DNA from: Gemmatimonadota bacterium
Lineage (GTDB): Bacteria; Gemmatimonadota; Gemmatimonadetes; Gemmatimonadales; Gemmatimonadaceae
Direction: 5' to 3'
DNA: 64,000 nt
NCBI GenBank assembly: GCA_016704465.1
Contig: JADJAD010000004.1
Location: 496,001-560,000, forward strand
Shown here: positions 18,381-25,316 of the stretch, in pieces
How the letters are laid out: every line of letters starts with the position of its first letter
Numbering within the stretch: the stretch's first letter is position 1
The notes under the pieces: generated by a model
Database searches by the model: none
What the model was told of the DNA's origin: nothing
The model's input: only the letters and a program-made list of their open reading frames with translations
Translations under genes and position numbers: made by a program

Positions 18381-18386
18381 TATATT
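18381..18386 (+). promoter_or_regulatory. Possible -10 hexamer TATATT, leaderless spacing
   Basis: An isolated AT-rich hexamer in GC-rich sequence, ending 6 bases before the polX ATG at 18393. It fits a sigma-70 -10 element of a leaderless transcript; no matching -35 is visible. Confidence 0.4.
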
Positions 18387-18392
18387 TGGCCC

Positions 18393-20174
18393 ATGCTTTC
18401 CCCGCGCAACGCCGCCCACGTCCTGTCGGAGATCGCCACGCTGTTGGAGCTGCGCGGCGAGTCGCGCGCCGCCACGCGCGAATTCGAGGACGCGGCCCGC
18501 GCCCTGAACCTGCTCGCGGACGAGGACATCCGTCCGATGCTCGCGGCGGGCACACTTGGCGCCCGAGCCGAGGTCACCCCGGCGCTCATCGCGATCCTGC
18601 TCGACCTCGCCGAGACCGGTGATTCCCAGTTTCTCGAGCAGCTGCGCGAGAACACCCCCGAAGGGCTGCTCGAGATGATGCGCGTCCCGGGACTGGGGAC
18701 GACAAGGATCCACCGCATCCACGAGGGGTTGGGAATCGAGACGCTGCACGAGCTGGAGCGGGCCGCCCGCGATGGCCGGCTCGCGGCCCTCCCGCAGTTC
18801 GGCGCGCGCACCGCGCACAAGGTGCTGCGTGGCATCGCCAACCTCCGCGAGAGCGGTGCTCGCGTGCTCTATCCGCACGCCGAACTCGATGCCGAGCGCC
18901 TGCTCGCTGCCGTGCGTGCGCATCCCGAGGTCGTCCGCGCCGAGATCGCCGGCTCGCTCCGGCGGCGCTGCGAAACCATCGGCGACGTGAACATCGTCGC
19001 GGCCACGCGCGTCGCTCCGTCGCTCGTCGCCGCGGCGTTTGCCCATGCGCCCGGGGTGCGCGAGGTCATCGGTGGAGGGGGGCCCGCGATCAGCGTGCGC
19101 TATGACGACGGCACGCGACTCGACTTGCGCTGCGTGACCGAGGAGGGCTTTGCGCTGGCCTGGTGGTGGGCGACGGGGACGAGTGCGCATACCGCCCGCG
19201 TAGTGGCGCGGGCCGCCGGTCACCGAGTGACCATCGCCACCGATGCGGTGCGGGATGCGGCCGGGCGCGCGATCCCCATGCCCGACGAGGCGGCGGTATA
19301 CGCCGCCGCCGGCCTGCCATGGATCGCCCCCGAGCTGCGGGAGTCGTTAGGCGAGGTGGACGCCGCGGCGAGCGGATCGCTCCCTACGCTGCTCGTCGAC
19401 ACCGACATCTGCGGGGTGCTGCACTGTCACTCCCACTACTCCGACGGTGCAGGCACGATCGCCGAGCTTGCAGCTGCGGCCCACGCGCGCGGCTGGCAGT
19501 ACCTCGGCATCAGCGACCACTCGCAGTCCGCGTTCTATGCCGGGGGGCTCACGCGCGAGGCGATCGTGCGGCAGCATGACGAGATCGACGAGGTCAATGC
19601 GCGCCGCCCCGGCTTTCGTGTGCTCAAGGGGATCGAGGCCGACATCCTTCCCTGCGGCCGCGTCGACTACGACGCCGGGATTCTCGATCGCTTCGACTAC
19701 GTGATCGGGTCGGTGCACTCGCGCTTCGGCATGAACGAGGCGCGCATGACCGACCGGGTCCTCAAGGCGATGGACGACCCGCACGTCACGATCGTCGGCC
19801 ACCCCACCGGGCGCCTGCTCCTGACCCGTGAACCGTACGCCATCAACGTCTCGGCCCTGCTCCAGAAGGCGGGCGAGACGGGGGTGGCCATCGAGTTGAA
19901 CGCCGACCCGCATCGCCTCGACCTGGACTGGCGTCACCTGCGCGAAGCGCATGCCCGCGGCGCGCAGATCGAGATCGGCCCAGACGCCCACTCGGTGGCC
20001 GGACTCGAGCACGTCGCGCTCGGCGTCGGCATCGCCCGCAAGGGATGGCTGTCGCGGACCGACGTGCTCAATGCCCGGGACCTGGACGCCGTGCTCGCCT
20101 TTGCCGCCGCCCGACGCGATCGCGCGCTCGTCCCCAGCGGAGCGTCGGGTGCGGGACTTTCGAATGACAGCTAG
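18393..20174 (+). CDS. polX: PolX-type DNA polymerase/PHP exonuclease with altered polymerase site
   Basis: Bacterial family X polymerases fill gaps in base-excision repair and carry a C-terminal PHP 3'-5' exonuclease/AP-endonuclease. The 593 residues have the usual order: 8-kDa-like domain with helix-hairpin-helix (VPGLGTTRI, 98-106), palm (about 160-320) and PHP domain (about 345-585). The PHP ligands look complete: HCHSHYSDG, ISDHSQS, KGIEADIL, SVHSRF, GHPTGRLL and PDAHS. In the palm, however, the GSLRRRCETIGDVNIV motif has D198 and N200 where the family has Asp-x-Asp; the third carboxylate D244 (RLDLRC) is kept. Loss of one metal ligand should cripple nucleotidyl transfer, leaving a mainly nucleolytic enzyme. 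The codon is AAC at 18990-18992, one G-to-A change from GAC. The 3' end overlaps nth by 11 bases. Confidence 0.93.
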   Translation: MLSPRNAAHVLSEIATLLELRGESRAATREFEDAARALNLLADEDIRPMLAAGTLGARAEVTPALIAILLDLAETGDSQFLEQLRENTPEGLLEMMRVPGLGTTRIHRIHEGLGIETLHELERAARDGRLAALPQFGARTAHKVLRGIANLRESGARVLYPHAELDAERLLAAVRAHPEVVRAEIAGSLRRRCETIGDVNIVAATRVAPSLVAAAFAHAPGVREVIGGGGPAISVRYDDGTRLDLRCVTEEGFALAWWWATGTSAHTARVVARAAGHRVTIATDAVRDAAGRAIPMPDEAAVYAAAGLPWIAPELRESLGEVDAAASGSLPTLLVDTDICGVLHCHSHYSDGAGTIAELAAAAHARGWQYLGISDHSQSAFYAGGLTREAIVRQHDEIDEVNARRPGFRVLKGIEADILPCGRVDYDAGILDRFDYVIGSVHSRFGMNEARMTDRVLKAMDDPHVTIVGHPTGRLLLTREPYAINVSALLQKAGETGVAIELNADPHRLDLDWRHLREAHARGAQIEIGPDAHSVAGLEHVALGVGIARKGWLSRTDVLNARDLDAVLAFAAARRDRALVPSGASGAGLSNDS

Positions 20175-20910
20175 GTCCAAGCAGACGGTGCCAAAGCAGC
20201 CGGCGCCGAAGAAGCCGGCGCCGAAGAAGCCGGCGCCGAAGAAGCCGGCGCCGAAGAAGGTGGCGCCGAAGAAGGCGGCGCCGGGACAGGCGGCGCGGAT
20301 CTACCGCGAACTGGTCGCGCTCTACCCAGACGCGCACTGCGAGCTGGACTTCGAGTCGCCCTACCAGTTGCTCGCGGCCACGATCCTCAGCGCGCAATGC
20401 ACCGACAAGCGGGTCAACATGACGACGCCGCAACTCTTCGCCGCCTATCCGACCCCCGCCGACCTGGCCGCAGCGCGCCCGGAAGACGTCGAGGCGATCG
20501 TGAAGAGCACCGGTTTCTTCCGGGCGAAGGCTCGATCCCTGATCGGGATGGCCAGCGCCCTGACCGATCGTCACGGCGGAGCGGTCCCGCCACGCATGGA
20601 CGACCTCGTGGTGCTTCCCGGCGTTGGACGCAAGACGGCGAACGTCGTCCTCGGCAACGCTTTTGGCATGAACGTCGGCATGGTCGTGGATACACACGTG
20701 GGGAGACTCGCCGTGCGACTCGGGCTGACGACGGAGACCGATCCGCTCAGGGTCGAACAGGCGCTGATGCGGCTCTTCCCCGCCGAGCAGTGGACCATGC
20801 TCGCGCACCTGCTCATCTGGCACGGGCGTCGCGTCTGCGACGCGCGAAAGCCGAGGTGCGGGACATGTACACTGGCCCCGCTCTGCCCCTCCGCCCAGCT
20901 GCCGGGCTGA
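20164..20910 (+). CDS. nth: Endonuclease III with lysine/proline-rich N-terminal tail
   Basis: Bifunctional DNA glycosylase/AP lyase for oxidised pyrimidines. The 248-residue product keeps the helix-hairpin-helix LPGVGRKTANV with catalytic K157, the catalytic D176 in VVDTHVGR, and the 4Fe-4S cluster cysteines C225, C232, C235, C241 with the classical 6-2-5 spacing. Residues 11-40 form a basic tail of repeated PAPKK units, absent from the 211-residue E. coli enzyme and probably DNA-binding. The ATG at 20164 lies inside the polX stop region (11-base overlap), implying translational coupling of two base-excision-repair enzymes. Confidence 0.95.
   Translation: MTARSKQTVPKQPAPKKPAPKKPAPKKPAPKKVAPKKAAPGQAARIYRELVALYPDAHCELDFESPYQLLAATILSAQCTDKRVNMTTPQLFAAYPTPADLAAARPEDVEAIVKSTGFFRAKARSLIGMASALTDRHGGAVPPRMDDLVVLPGVGRKTANVVLGNAFGMNVGMVVDTHVGRLAVRLGLTTETDPLRVEQALMRLFPAEQWTMLAHLLIWHGRRVCDARKPRCGTCTLAPLCPSAQLPG
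20206..20280 (+). repeat. Coding tandem repeat, 5 x 15 bp in nth
   Basis: Five copies of CCGAAGAAGCCGGCG, the last two with one or two changes, encoding the PAPKK units of the Nth tail. The array is in multiples of 3, so copy-number change would not shift the frame. Confidence 0.9.
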
Positions 20911-21025
20911 CGCGCAGCGCCGCGAGGGAGGTCACGCGAATTCCCCCCCCAGGTTTGTCCTCACGCCGCAGGGGTTACCTTGCGTGGGAAGCCGATTCCA
21001 TCTCCCGACTCCCGACTTCTCTGCC

Positions 21026-21484
21026 ATGAAATCCGCCACCATCGTCACGTCCAAGGGCACCCTCACGCTCGAACTGTACGACACCGAGGCGCCCGACACT
21101 GTTGCGAACTTCGAAAAGCTGGCGAACAGCGGCTACTACAACGGCACGCGCTTTCACCGCGTCATCGCCGACTTCGTGGTGCAGGGCGGCGACCCGTACT
21201 CCAAGGGGGGCGAGCACGCCAAGGGACCGGTTGGCACCGGCGGACCCGGGTGGAAGATCAAGTGCGAGACCGAGGGGAATCCGCACAAGCATGAACTCGG
21301 ATCCCTCTCCATGGCCCACGCCGGCAAGGACACGGGCGGATCGCAGTTTTTCATCGTGCTCAACCCGGACAACTGCCGCCACTTGAACGGGGTGCATGCG
21401 GTGTTCGGCCGAGTGACCGAGGGACTCGACATCCTGCCGAGCATCAAGCAGAATGACGAGATGATCTCGGCCATCGTCGAATAA
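21026..21484 (+). CDS. Cyclophilin-type peptidyl-prolyl isomerase
   Basis: Cytosolic prolyl isomerase of 152 residues. The core motifs FHRVIADFVVQGGDP (with the catalytic Arg), GSLSMAHAGKDTGGSQFFI and GVHAVFGRV are all present, as in bacterial PpiB-like enzymes. No signal peptide or lipobox. An upstream TTACCTT (about 20976-20982) resembles the other possible -10 hexamers. The ATG at 21026 begins exactly at the domain. Confidence 0.95.
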   Translation: MKSATIVTSKGTLTLELYDTEAPDTVANFEKLANSGYYNGTRFHRVIADFVVQGGDPYSKGGEHAKGPVGTGGPGWKIKCETEGNPHKHELGSLSMAHAGKDTGGSQFFIVLNPDNCRHLNGVHAVFGRVTEGLDILPSIKQNDEMISAIVE

Positions 21485-21504
21485 CCTCACTCAGAAAGAC
21501 CGAC

Positions 21505-21666
21505 ATGTCCTCCACGCCTCCACCGAGCGACAAGGGAGCCGCGTTCACCGGCCTCATTGTCACGGCCGTGCTCCTGTTCCTGATGTCCTTCGGCATCGTC
21601 AAGTGGACGAACGCGAAGTTTGCCTCCCACGAGGGCGCCAAGGCCGAAGCGACCACGGCGCACTGA
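21505..21666 (+). CDS. Small single-pass membrane protein (53 aa)
   Basis: Short reading frame directly after the cyclophilin gene (20-base gap). It encodes an N-terminal Ser/Pro-rich cytosolic stretch, one clear membrane segment (FTGLIVTAVLLFLMSFGIV, residues 14-32) and a polar Ala/Lys/Glu-rich tail. Codon choice is strongly G/C at third positions, like its neighbours, and a strong terminator follows 25 bases after the stop, which supports a real gene. Function unknown. Confidence 0.7.
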   Translation: MSSTPPPSDKGAAFTGLIVTAVLLFLMSFGIVKWTNAKFASHEGAKAEATTAH

Positions 21667-21691
21667 CGCTGCGGCATTCCACGCGCTAGTC

Positions 21692-21723
21692 GGGGCCGGA
21701 TTCGCACGGGCGAAGCCGGCCCC
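21692..21723 (+). terminator. Intrinsic terminator-like hairpin
   Basis: 14-bp stem GGGGCCGGATTCGC / GCGAAGCCGGCCCC with one mismatch and a 4-base loop, followed by TGCTTGTGT. It closes the cyclophilin/small-protein unit. Confidence 0.75.
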
Positions 21724-21869
21724 TGCTTGTGTGGATTCGACGGACCACCTGCAGCCCAGGATCGACGCAGGACGCGACGATCGTCCCGCACCCGCCCCGC
21801 TCCTCCGCTCCTCCGCTCCGCCCGCAGCACTCCGCCCCCTCCACGCCGCCACCACCGGACGCCCGCCCG

Positions 21870-22466
21870 ATGCCCCTCCCGTCCCGAGACGACGCTCTGG
21901 CCCTGATGCGCGAATTCACGCAGGGCGAATCGCTCCGCAAGCATATGCTGGCCGTCGAGGCGGCCATGCGCGCTTACGCTCGCACGTTCGAGGAGGACGA
22001 GGCGCGGTGGGCGCTGGCCGGCCTGATGCACGACTTCGACTATGAGCGGTGGCCCAACGCCGCGCACGCCCCGGACGCCGAGCATCCCGCCGAGGGGGTT
22101 CGGCTGCTGCGCGATCGGGGATATCCGGATGACGTCCTGCAGGCGATTCTCGGTCACGCCAGCTACTGCGACGTTCCACGAGAGAGCCGGATGGCGAAGA
22201 CCCTGTTTGCCGTGGACGAGCTGACCGGGCTGGTCACCGCCACCGCGCTGGTCAAGCCGAGCAAGAGCGTGCACGACGTGGATGCCCGCTCGGTCATGAA
22301 GAAGATGAAGGACAAGGGTTTTGCCCGCGGGGTCAACCGCGACGATGTCGTTAACGGAGCGGCCGATTTGGGCGTCGAACTGGAGGGGCATATCCAGTTT
22401 GTCATCGACGCGATGCGAGCAGAAGCCGAGGCGCTCGGCCTGGCTGGCGCCCCAGCCGCTTCATAG
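21870..22466 (+). CDS. HD-domain phosphohydrolase-like protein
   Basis: A 198-residue cytosolic protein with a compact HD domain. KHMLAVEAAMR supplies the first His, and GLMHDFDYERWP the HD pair; a later aspartate is in VDELTGLV, as in the small HDIG group often annotated as putative metal-dependent phosphohydrolases. The substrate is unknown; nucleotides are typical for the superfamily. The start at 21870 is chosen because upstream sequence in frame is Pro/Arg/Ser-rich CTCC repeats. Confidence 0.85.
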   Translation: MPLPSRDDALALMREFTQGESLRKHMLAVEAAMRAYARTFEEDEARWALAGLMHDFDYERWPNAAHAPDAEHPAEGVRLLRDRGYPDDVLQAILGHASYCDVPRESRMAKTLFAVDELTGLVTATALVKPSKSVHDVDARSVMKKMKDKGFARGVNRDDVVNGAADLGVELEGHIQFVIDAMRAEAEALGLAGAPAAS

Positions 22467-22533
22467 CATGGTGTTCCTCAACATTGCAACGTGTCGACGC
22501 GTTCTACGGAGGAACACGAAACGCTGAGAAATC

Positions 22534-23154
22534 GTGACCACTGCGCTGATCCCAACCCTGTTGGCCCCCGCCACAGGCACCCCGCCCCGCCGCATCATGT
22601 CCGAGGCTGAGCGGGCTGTCCGCGAACGGGAGCATCTGCTCGTGGTCGCCGCCCAAAGCGGCGAGACGGAGGCGTTTGCCTCCCTCGTCCGTTTGCACCA
22701 GCGGCGGGCGTACGCGGTCGCGCGCTCGATCGTCCTTACACACGAGGACGCGGAGGACGCGGTGCAGGAGGGCTTCCTGCACGCCTATCGGGCGCTGCAC
22801 CGATTTCTCCCCGATCAGGCCTTCGGGGCATGGTTGCACCGCATCGTCGCCAACGCAGCGCTCGACATCACCCGTCGCCGCAAGGTGCGCGATGGCGACT
22901 CGCTGACCGACACGCTCGCGTCGCCATTTCGCGATCCGGGCGAGTCGGATGAACTCAGGCGTCGCCTGACCTCCGCGCTCGATCTGTTGGGCGAGCGCCA
23001 GCGAAGCGTGATCGTGCTGCACGACGTACAGGGATACAAACACGCGGAGATCGGTCGAATGCTGGGCATCCCCGAGGGGACGGCCAGGTCAGATCTCCAT
23101 CACGCCCGTGCCCGGCTGCGCCAGGCATTGGGTGCCATCCGGAGCCAGTTATGA
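22534..23154 (+). CDS. ECF-type RNA polymerase sigma factor
   Basis: Extracytoplasmic-function sigma factor. Region 2 is present (EAFASLVRLHQRRAYAVARSIV, then EDAEDAVQEGFLHAYRALHRF and AWLHRIVANAALDITRRRK) and region 4 follows (LGERQRSVIVLHDVQGYKHAEIGRMLGIPEGTARSDLHHARARLR). The GTG at 22534 gives 206 residues; ATG at 22597 would give a more typical 185 and starts right before the domain, and neither has a well-placed ribosome site. An in-frame stop at 22525 rules out a longer form. The last codons overlap the next gene as ATGA, the classical arrangement for a sigma/anti-sigma pair. Confidence 0.93.
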   Translation: MTTALIPTLLAPATGTPPRRIMSEAERAVREREHLLVVAAQSGETEAFASLVRLHQRRAYAVARSIVLTHEDAEDAVQEGFLHAYRALHRFLPDQAFGAWLHRIVANAALDITRRRKVRDGDSLTDTLASPFRDPGESDELRRRLTSALDLLGERQRSVIVLHDVQGYKHAEIGRMLGIPEGTARSDLHHARARLRQALGAIRSQL

Positions 23155-23546
23155 AGATTGTACGCGGCGATGACCGCGATATGCCCGATCGCGACATGCG
23201 CGATGAGGAGATCACGGCGGCACTTCGGGAGCTGTACGCCACCCCGGCCGACGACTCCTACTGGACGACCCTCGAACGCCGCATCATGCAGGCGGTGGGC
23301 GTCGAGCGCCCTCGCGAGTGGTGGTCGCATTTCCCGGGATGGGTTCGACTCGGCGTCTCGGCCGCCGCAGCCGCCGCACTGGTCGCCGCGCTCGCGTCGT
23401 GGCACACCCGTGACTCGCAGCAGCGCATGGCGGCCGATCGGCTCATTGGGCCGGCCAGCGAAATGCCGCTGCTCACTGAATCCGATCGCGGCGAACGGAA
23501 CAAGGAACGCGAGGCAACGCTTCGTTACCTGATCACGCACGACTGA
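23151..23546 (+). CDS. Probable anti-sigma factor, single-pass membrane protein
   Basis: A 131-residue protein translated by ATGA overlap from the sigma factor. The N-terminal 60 residues are cytosolic and helical (DEEITAALRELYATPADDSYWTTLERRIMQ), one membrane segment follows (about 66-85, VRLGVSAAAAAALVAALAS), and a polar periplasmic tail of about 45 residues ends the protein. Gene order, size and topology are those of an anti-sigma factor, but the zinc-binding HxxxCxxC motif is absent. The assignment therefore rests on context. Confidence 0.75.
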   Translation: MKIVRGDDRDMPDRDMRDEEITAALRELYATPADDSYWTTLERRIMQAVGVERPREWWSHFPGWVRLGVSAAAAAALVAALASWHTRDSQQRMAADRLIGPASEMPLLTESDRGERNKEREATLRYLITHD

Positions 23547-23557
23547 GCCGCTCGTTC

Positions 23558-23935
23558 ATGAAGAACTCGAAGAATCTCGCCCTCATGTTCCTGCTCGGCA
23601 CCTTCCTCACTGGCGGGGTGCTCGGCTTCACGGCAAACCGGTTCATGCATCGCGACCAGGTCTGCTTCACGGAAAGCACGGGCGGGAGCCTGCTGGCCAT
23701 CATGTCGCAGCGACTCGGCCTGAGCGCCGAGCAGCAGCACGCGGTCGATGCGATCCTGGACGATCGCAGCCGGCAATACAAGCTGGTCCTCGATCCCATT
23801 CGTCCGCGCACCGACTCGATCAAGCTGTACGCGCGTGAACAGATGCGGCAGGTGTTGAACGACGACCAGAAACGGGAGTTCGAGGAGCTCATTCGAGAGA
23901 TGAACGACTCGACTCGAAAAAACGGACGAGAATGA
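23558..23935 (+). CDS. Spy/CpxP-like periplasmic protein
   Basis: A 125-residue protein with an N-terminal membrane anchor or uncleaved signal (LALMFLLGTFLTGGVLGF, residues 7-24) and a helical periplasmic domain: LGLSAEQQHAVDAILDDRSRQY, then LDPIRPRTDSIKLYAREQMRQVLNDDQKREFEELI. This resembles the LTxxQ helical hairpins of Spy, CpxP and metal-sensing ZraP/CnrX-like proteins, which act as chaperones or as sensors controlling sigma/anti-sigma pairs. It lies 11 bases after the anti-sigma gene and overlaps the TolC-like gene by ATGA, so it may be the periplasmic sensor of this unit (inference). Confidence 0.75.
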   Translation: MKNSKNLALMFLLGTFLTGGVLGFTANRFMHRDQVCFTESTGGSLLAIMSQRLGLSAEQQHAVDAILDDRSRQYKLVLDPIRPRTDSIKLYAREQMRQVLNDDQKREFEELIREMNDSTRKNGRE

Positions 23936-25242
23936 TGCAACGCGGACTATTACTAACCGTACTCCTGATTCCATGGAGTCTCGGTGCACAGGGCGTCGCC
24001 AGTGGCGGCGCCCGACCTATTTCCTTGGACGAAGCCATTCGACTGGCGCAGCTCAATGCCCCGGCCGCCGTGCAGGCGCGAGGCCAGCTACGCACCACCG
24101 ATGCCGCGATCCGCAGCGCCAAGGGGAGCTACATCCCCACGCTCAACCTCAACTACGGCAGCAACAAGCAGGGCGGCGAGACGTTCTTCCAGGGTCAGCT
24201 GGTGCCGTTCCGCGGCGACCCGTGGAACTTCAGCCGAAGCGTGAGCTCCAACCTCGAACTCTTCGATGGCGGACGCCGCCTGTTCCAGCTGCGGAGCGCC
24301 CGCGCCAGCCAGACGGCCGCAGAGTCAAACGAGCGCCTGCAGAGCTTCCGCGTCGCCCTCGACGTCAAGCAGCAGTACTTCAACGTGCTGGCTGCGCGTG
24401 AGTCACGCGAATCGGCCGCGGCCCAACTGGCGCAGAGCGAGGAGCAGCTCAATTCCGCGAATGCTCGCGTTCGCGCCGGCGCCGCCACGGTCTCCGACTC
24501 GTTGCGCTCGATCATCCAGGTGGGCAATGCGCGACTCGCGGTCCTCACTGCCGAAAACTCGCTGCGCGTATCGAACGCCAACCTGACCCGCCTGACCGGT
24601 ACTCCCTTCGAAGTCACCGCCGAGCAGAGTGCCGACTCGCTCATGCCGCGAACGGTCATCGACAGTGCCGACGTGGCGGGGGCGGTGGAGTCGGCCCCGT
24701 CCGTGATGCAGGCCAAGGCCGACGTCGCCTCGGCCTCGGCGTCGCTTCGGGCGTCCAAGACGCCGTACCTCCCCACCCTGAACATGAGCTACAACCTGTC
24801 GGGGAGCCGCACGGACAAGTCGTTTGACATCACCGGCGGACAGTACGCCAGCGCGAACGCGCTTCGCTTCACCCTCTCCTATCCGGTCTTCAACGGCTTC
24901 ACCCGCGAGGAGAACATCGTCCGGTCGAGCGTGGCCGAACGCAACGCAGAAGCGCAGCTGCGCGACTCGCGACTCGCCGTGCAACAACAGATCACCCAGT
25001 TCCTCGGCTCGCTGCGCCTGGCTCAGGAGCGCGTCACGATCCAGGTCGCCTCGGTTGACGCGGCGAACGAGGATCTTCGCGTCCAGAACCAGCGCTACGC
25101 GCTGGGGTCGTCAACGTTGCTCGACGTATTGACCTCGCAGGCGCAGCTCAACTCTTCGCGCTCGGCCCTCATCCAGGCACGGTACGACGCCCGCCTGGCC
25201 AAGGCGCAGATCGAGGCCCTCATCGGGCGCGAACTTCCGTAG
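23932..25242 (+). CDS. TolC-family outer-membrane efflux channel
   Basis: Outer-membrane component of a tripartite export system. The 436 residues begin with a signal peptide (LLLTVLLIPWSLGAQG) and show the twofold TolC repeat: ISLDEAIRLAQLNAPAAVQARGQL opens the first half and a second helical hairpin half starts near residue 230; the typical late motif YALGSSTLLDVLTSQAQLNSS is clear. The ATG overlaps the stop of the Spy-like gene. It is followed by the membrane fusion protein and permease, so the three should form one efflux machine. The first codons include an atypical TTA. Confidence 0.92.
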   Translation: MMQRGLLLTVLLIPWSLGAQGVASGGARPISLDEAIRLAQLNAPAAVQARGQLRTTDAAIRSAKGSYIPTLNLNYGSNKQGGETFFQGQLVPFRGDPWNFSRSVSSNLELFDGGRRLFQLRSARASQTAAESNERLQSFRVALDVKQQYFNVLAARESRESAAAQLAQSEEQLNSANARVRAGAATVSDSLRSIIQVGNARLAVLTAENSLRVSNANLTRLTGTPFEVTAEQSADSLMPRTVIDSADVAGAVESAPSVMQAKADVASASASLRASKTPYLPTLNMSYNLSGSRTDKSFDITGGQYASANALRFTLSYPVFNGFTREENIVRSSVAERNAEAQLRDSRLAVQQQITQFLGSLRLAQERVTIQVASVDAANEDLRVQNQRYALGSSTLLDVLTSQAQLNSSRSALIQARYDARLAKAQIEALIGRELP

Positions 25243-25316
25243 GCCCCCGTTCGCTGATAGTCGTCTCCACCCAACGTCCAACGCGTGATCGGGACGCCCT
25301 CTACGAGAGAACTCTG

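Noticed and set aside
22490..22512. ECF-type autoregulatory promoter upstream of the sigma gene
   Set aside because: AACGT and TTCTA lie at a plausible distance, but without a second copy of the pattern in the window the match is too weak to report.
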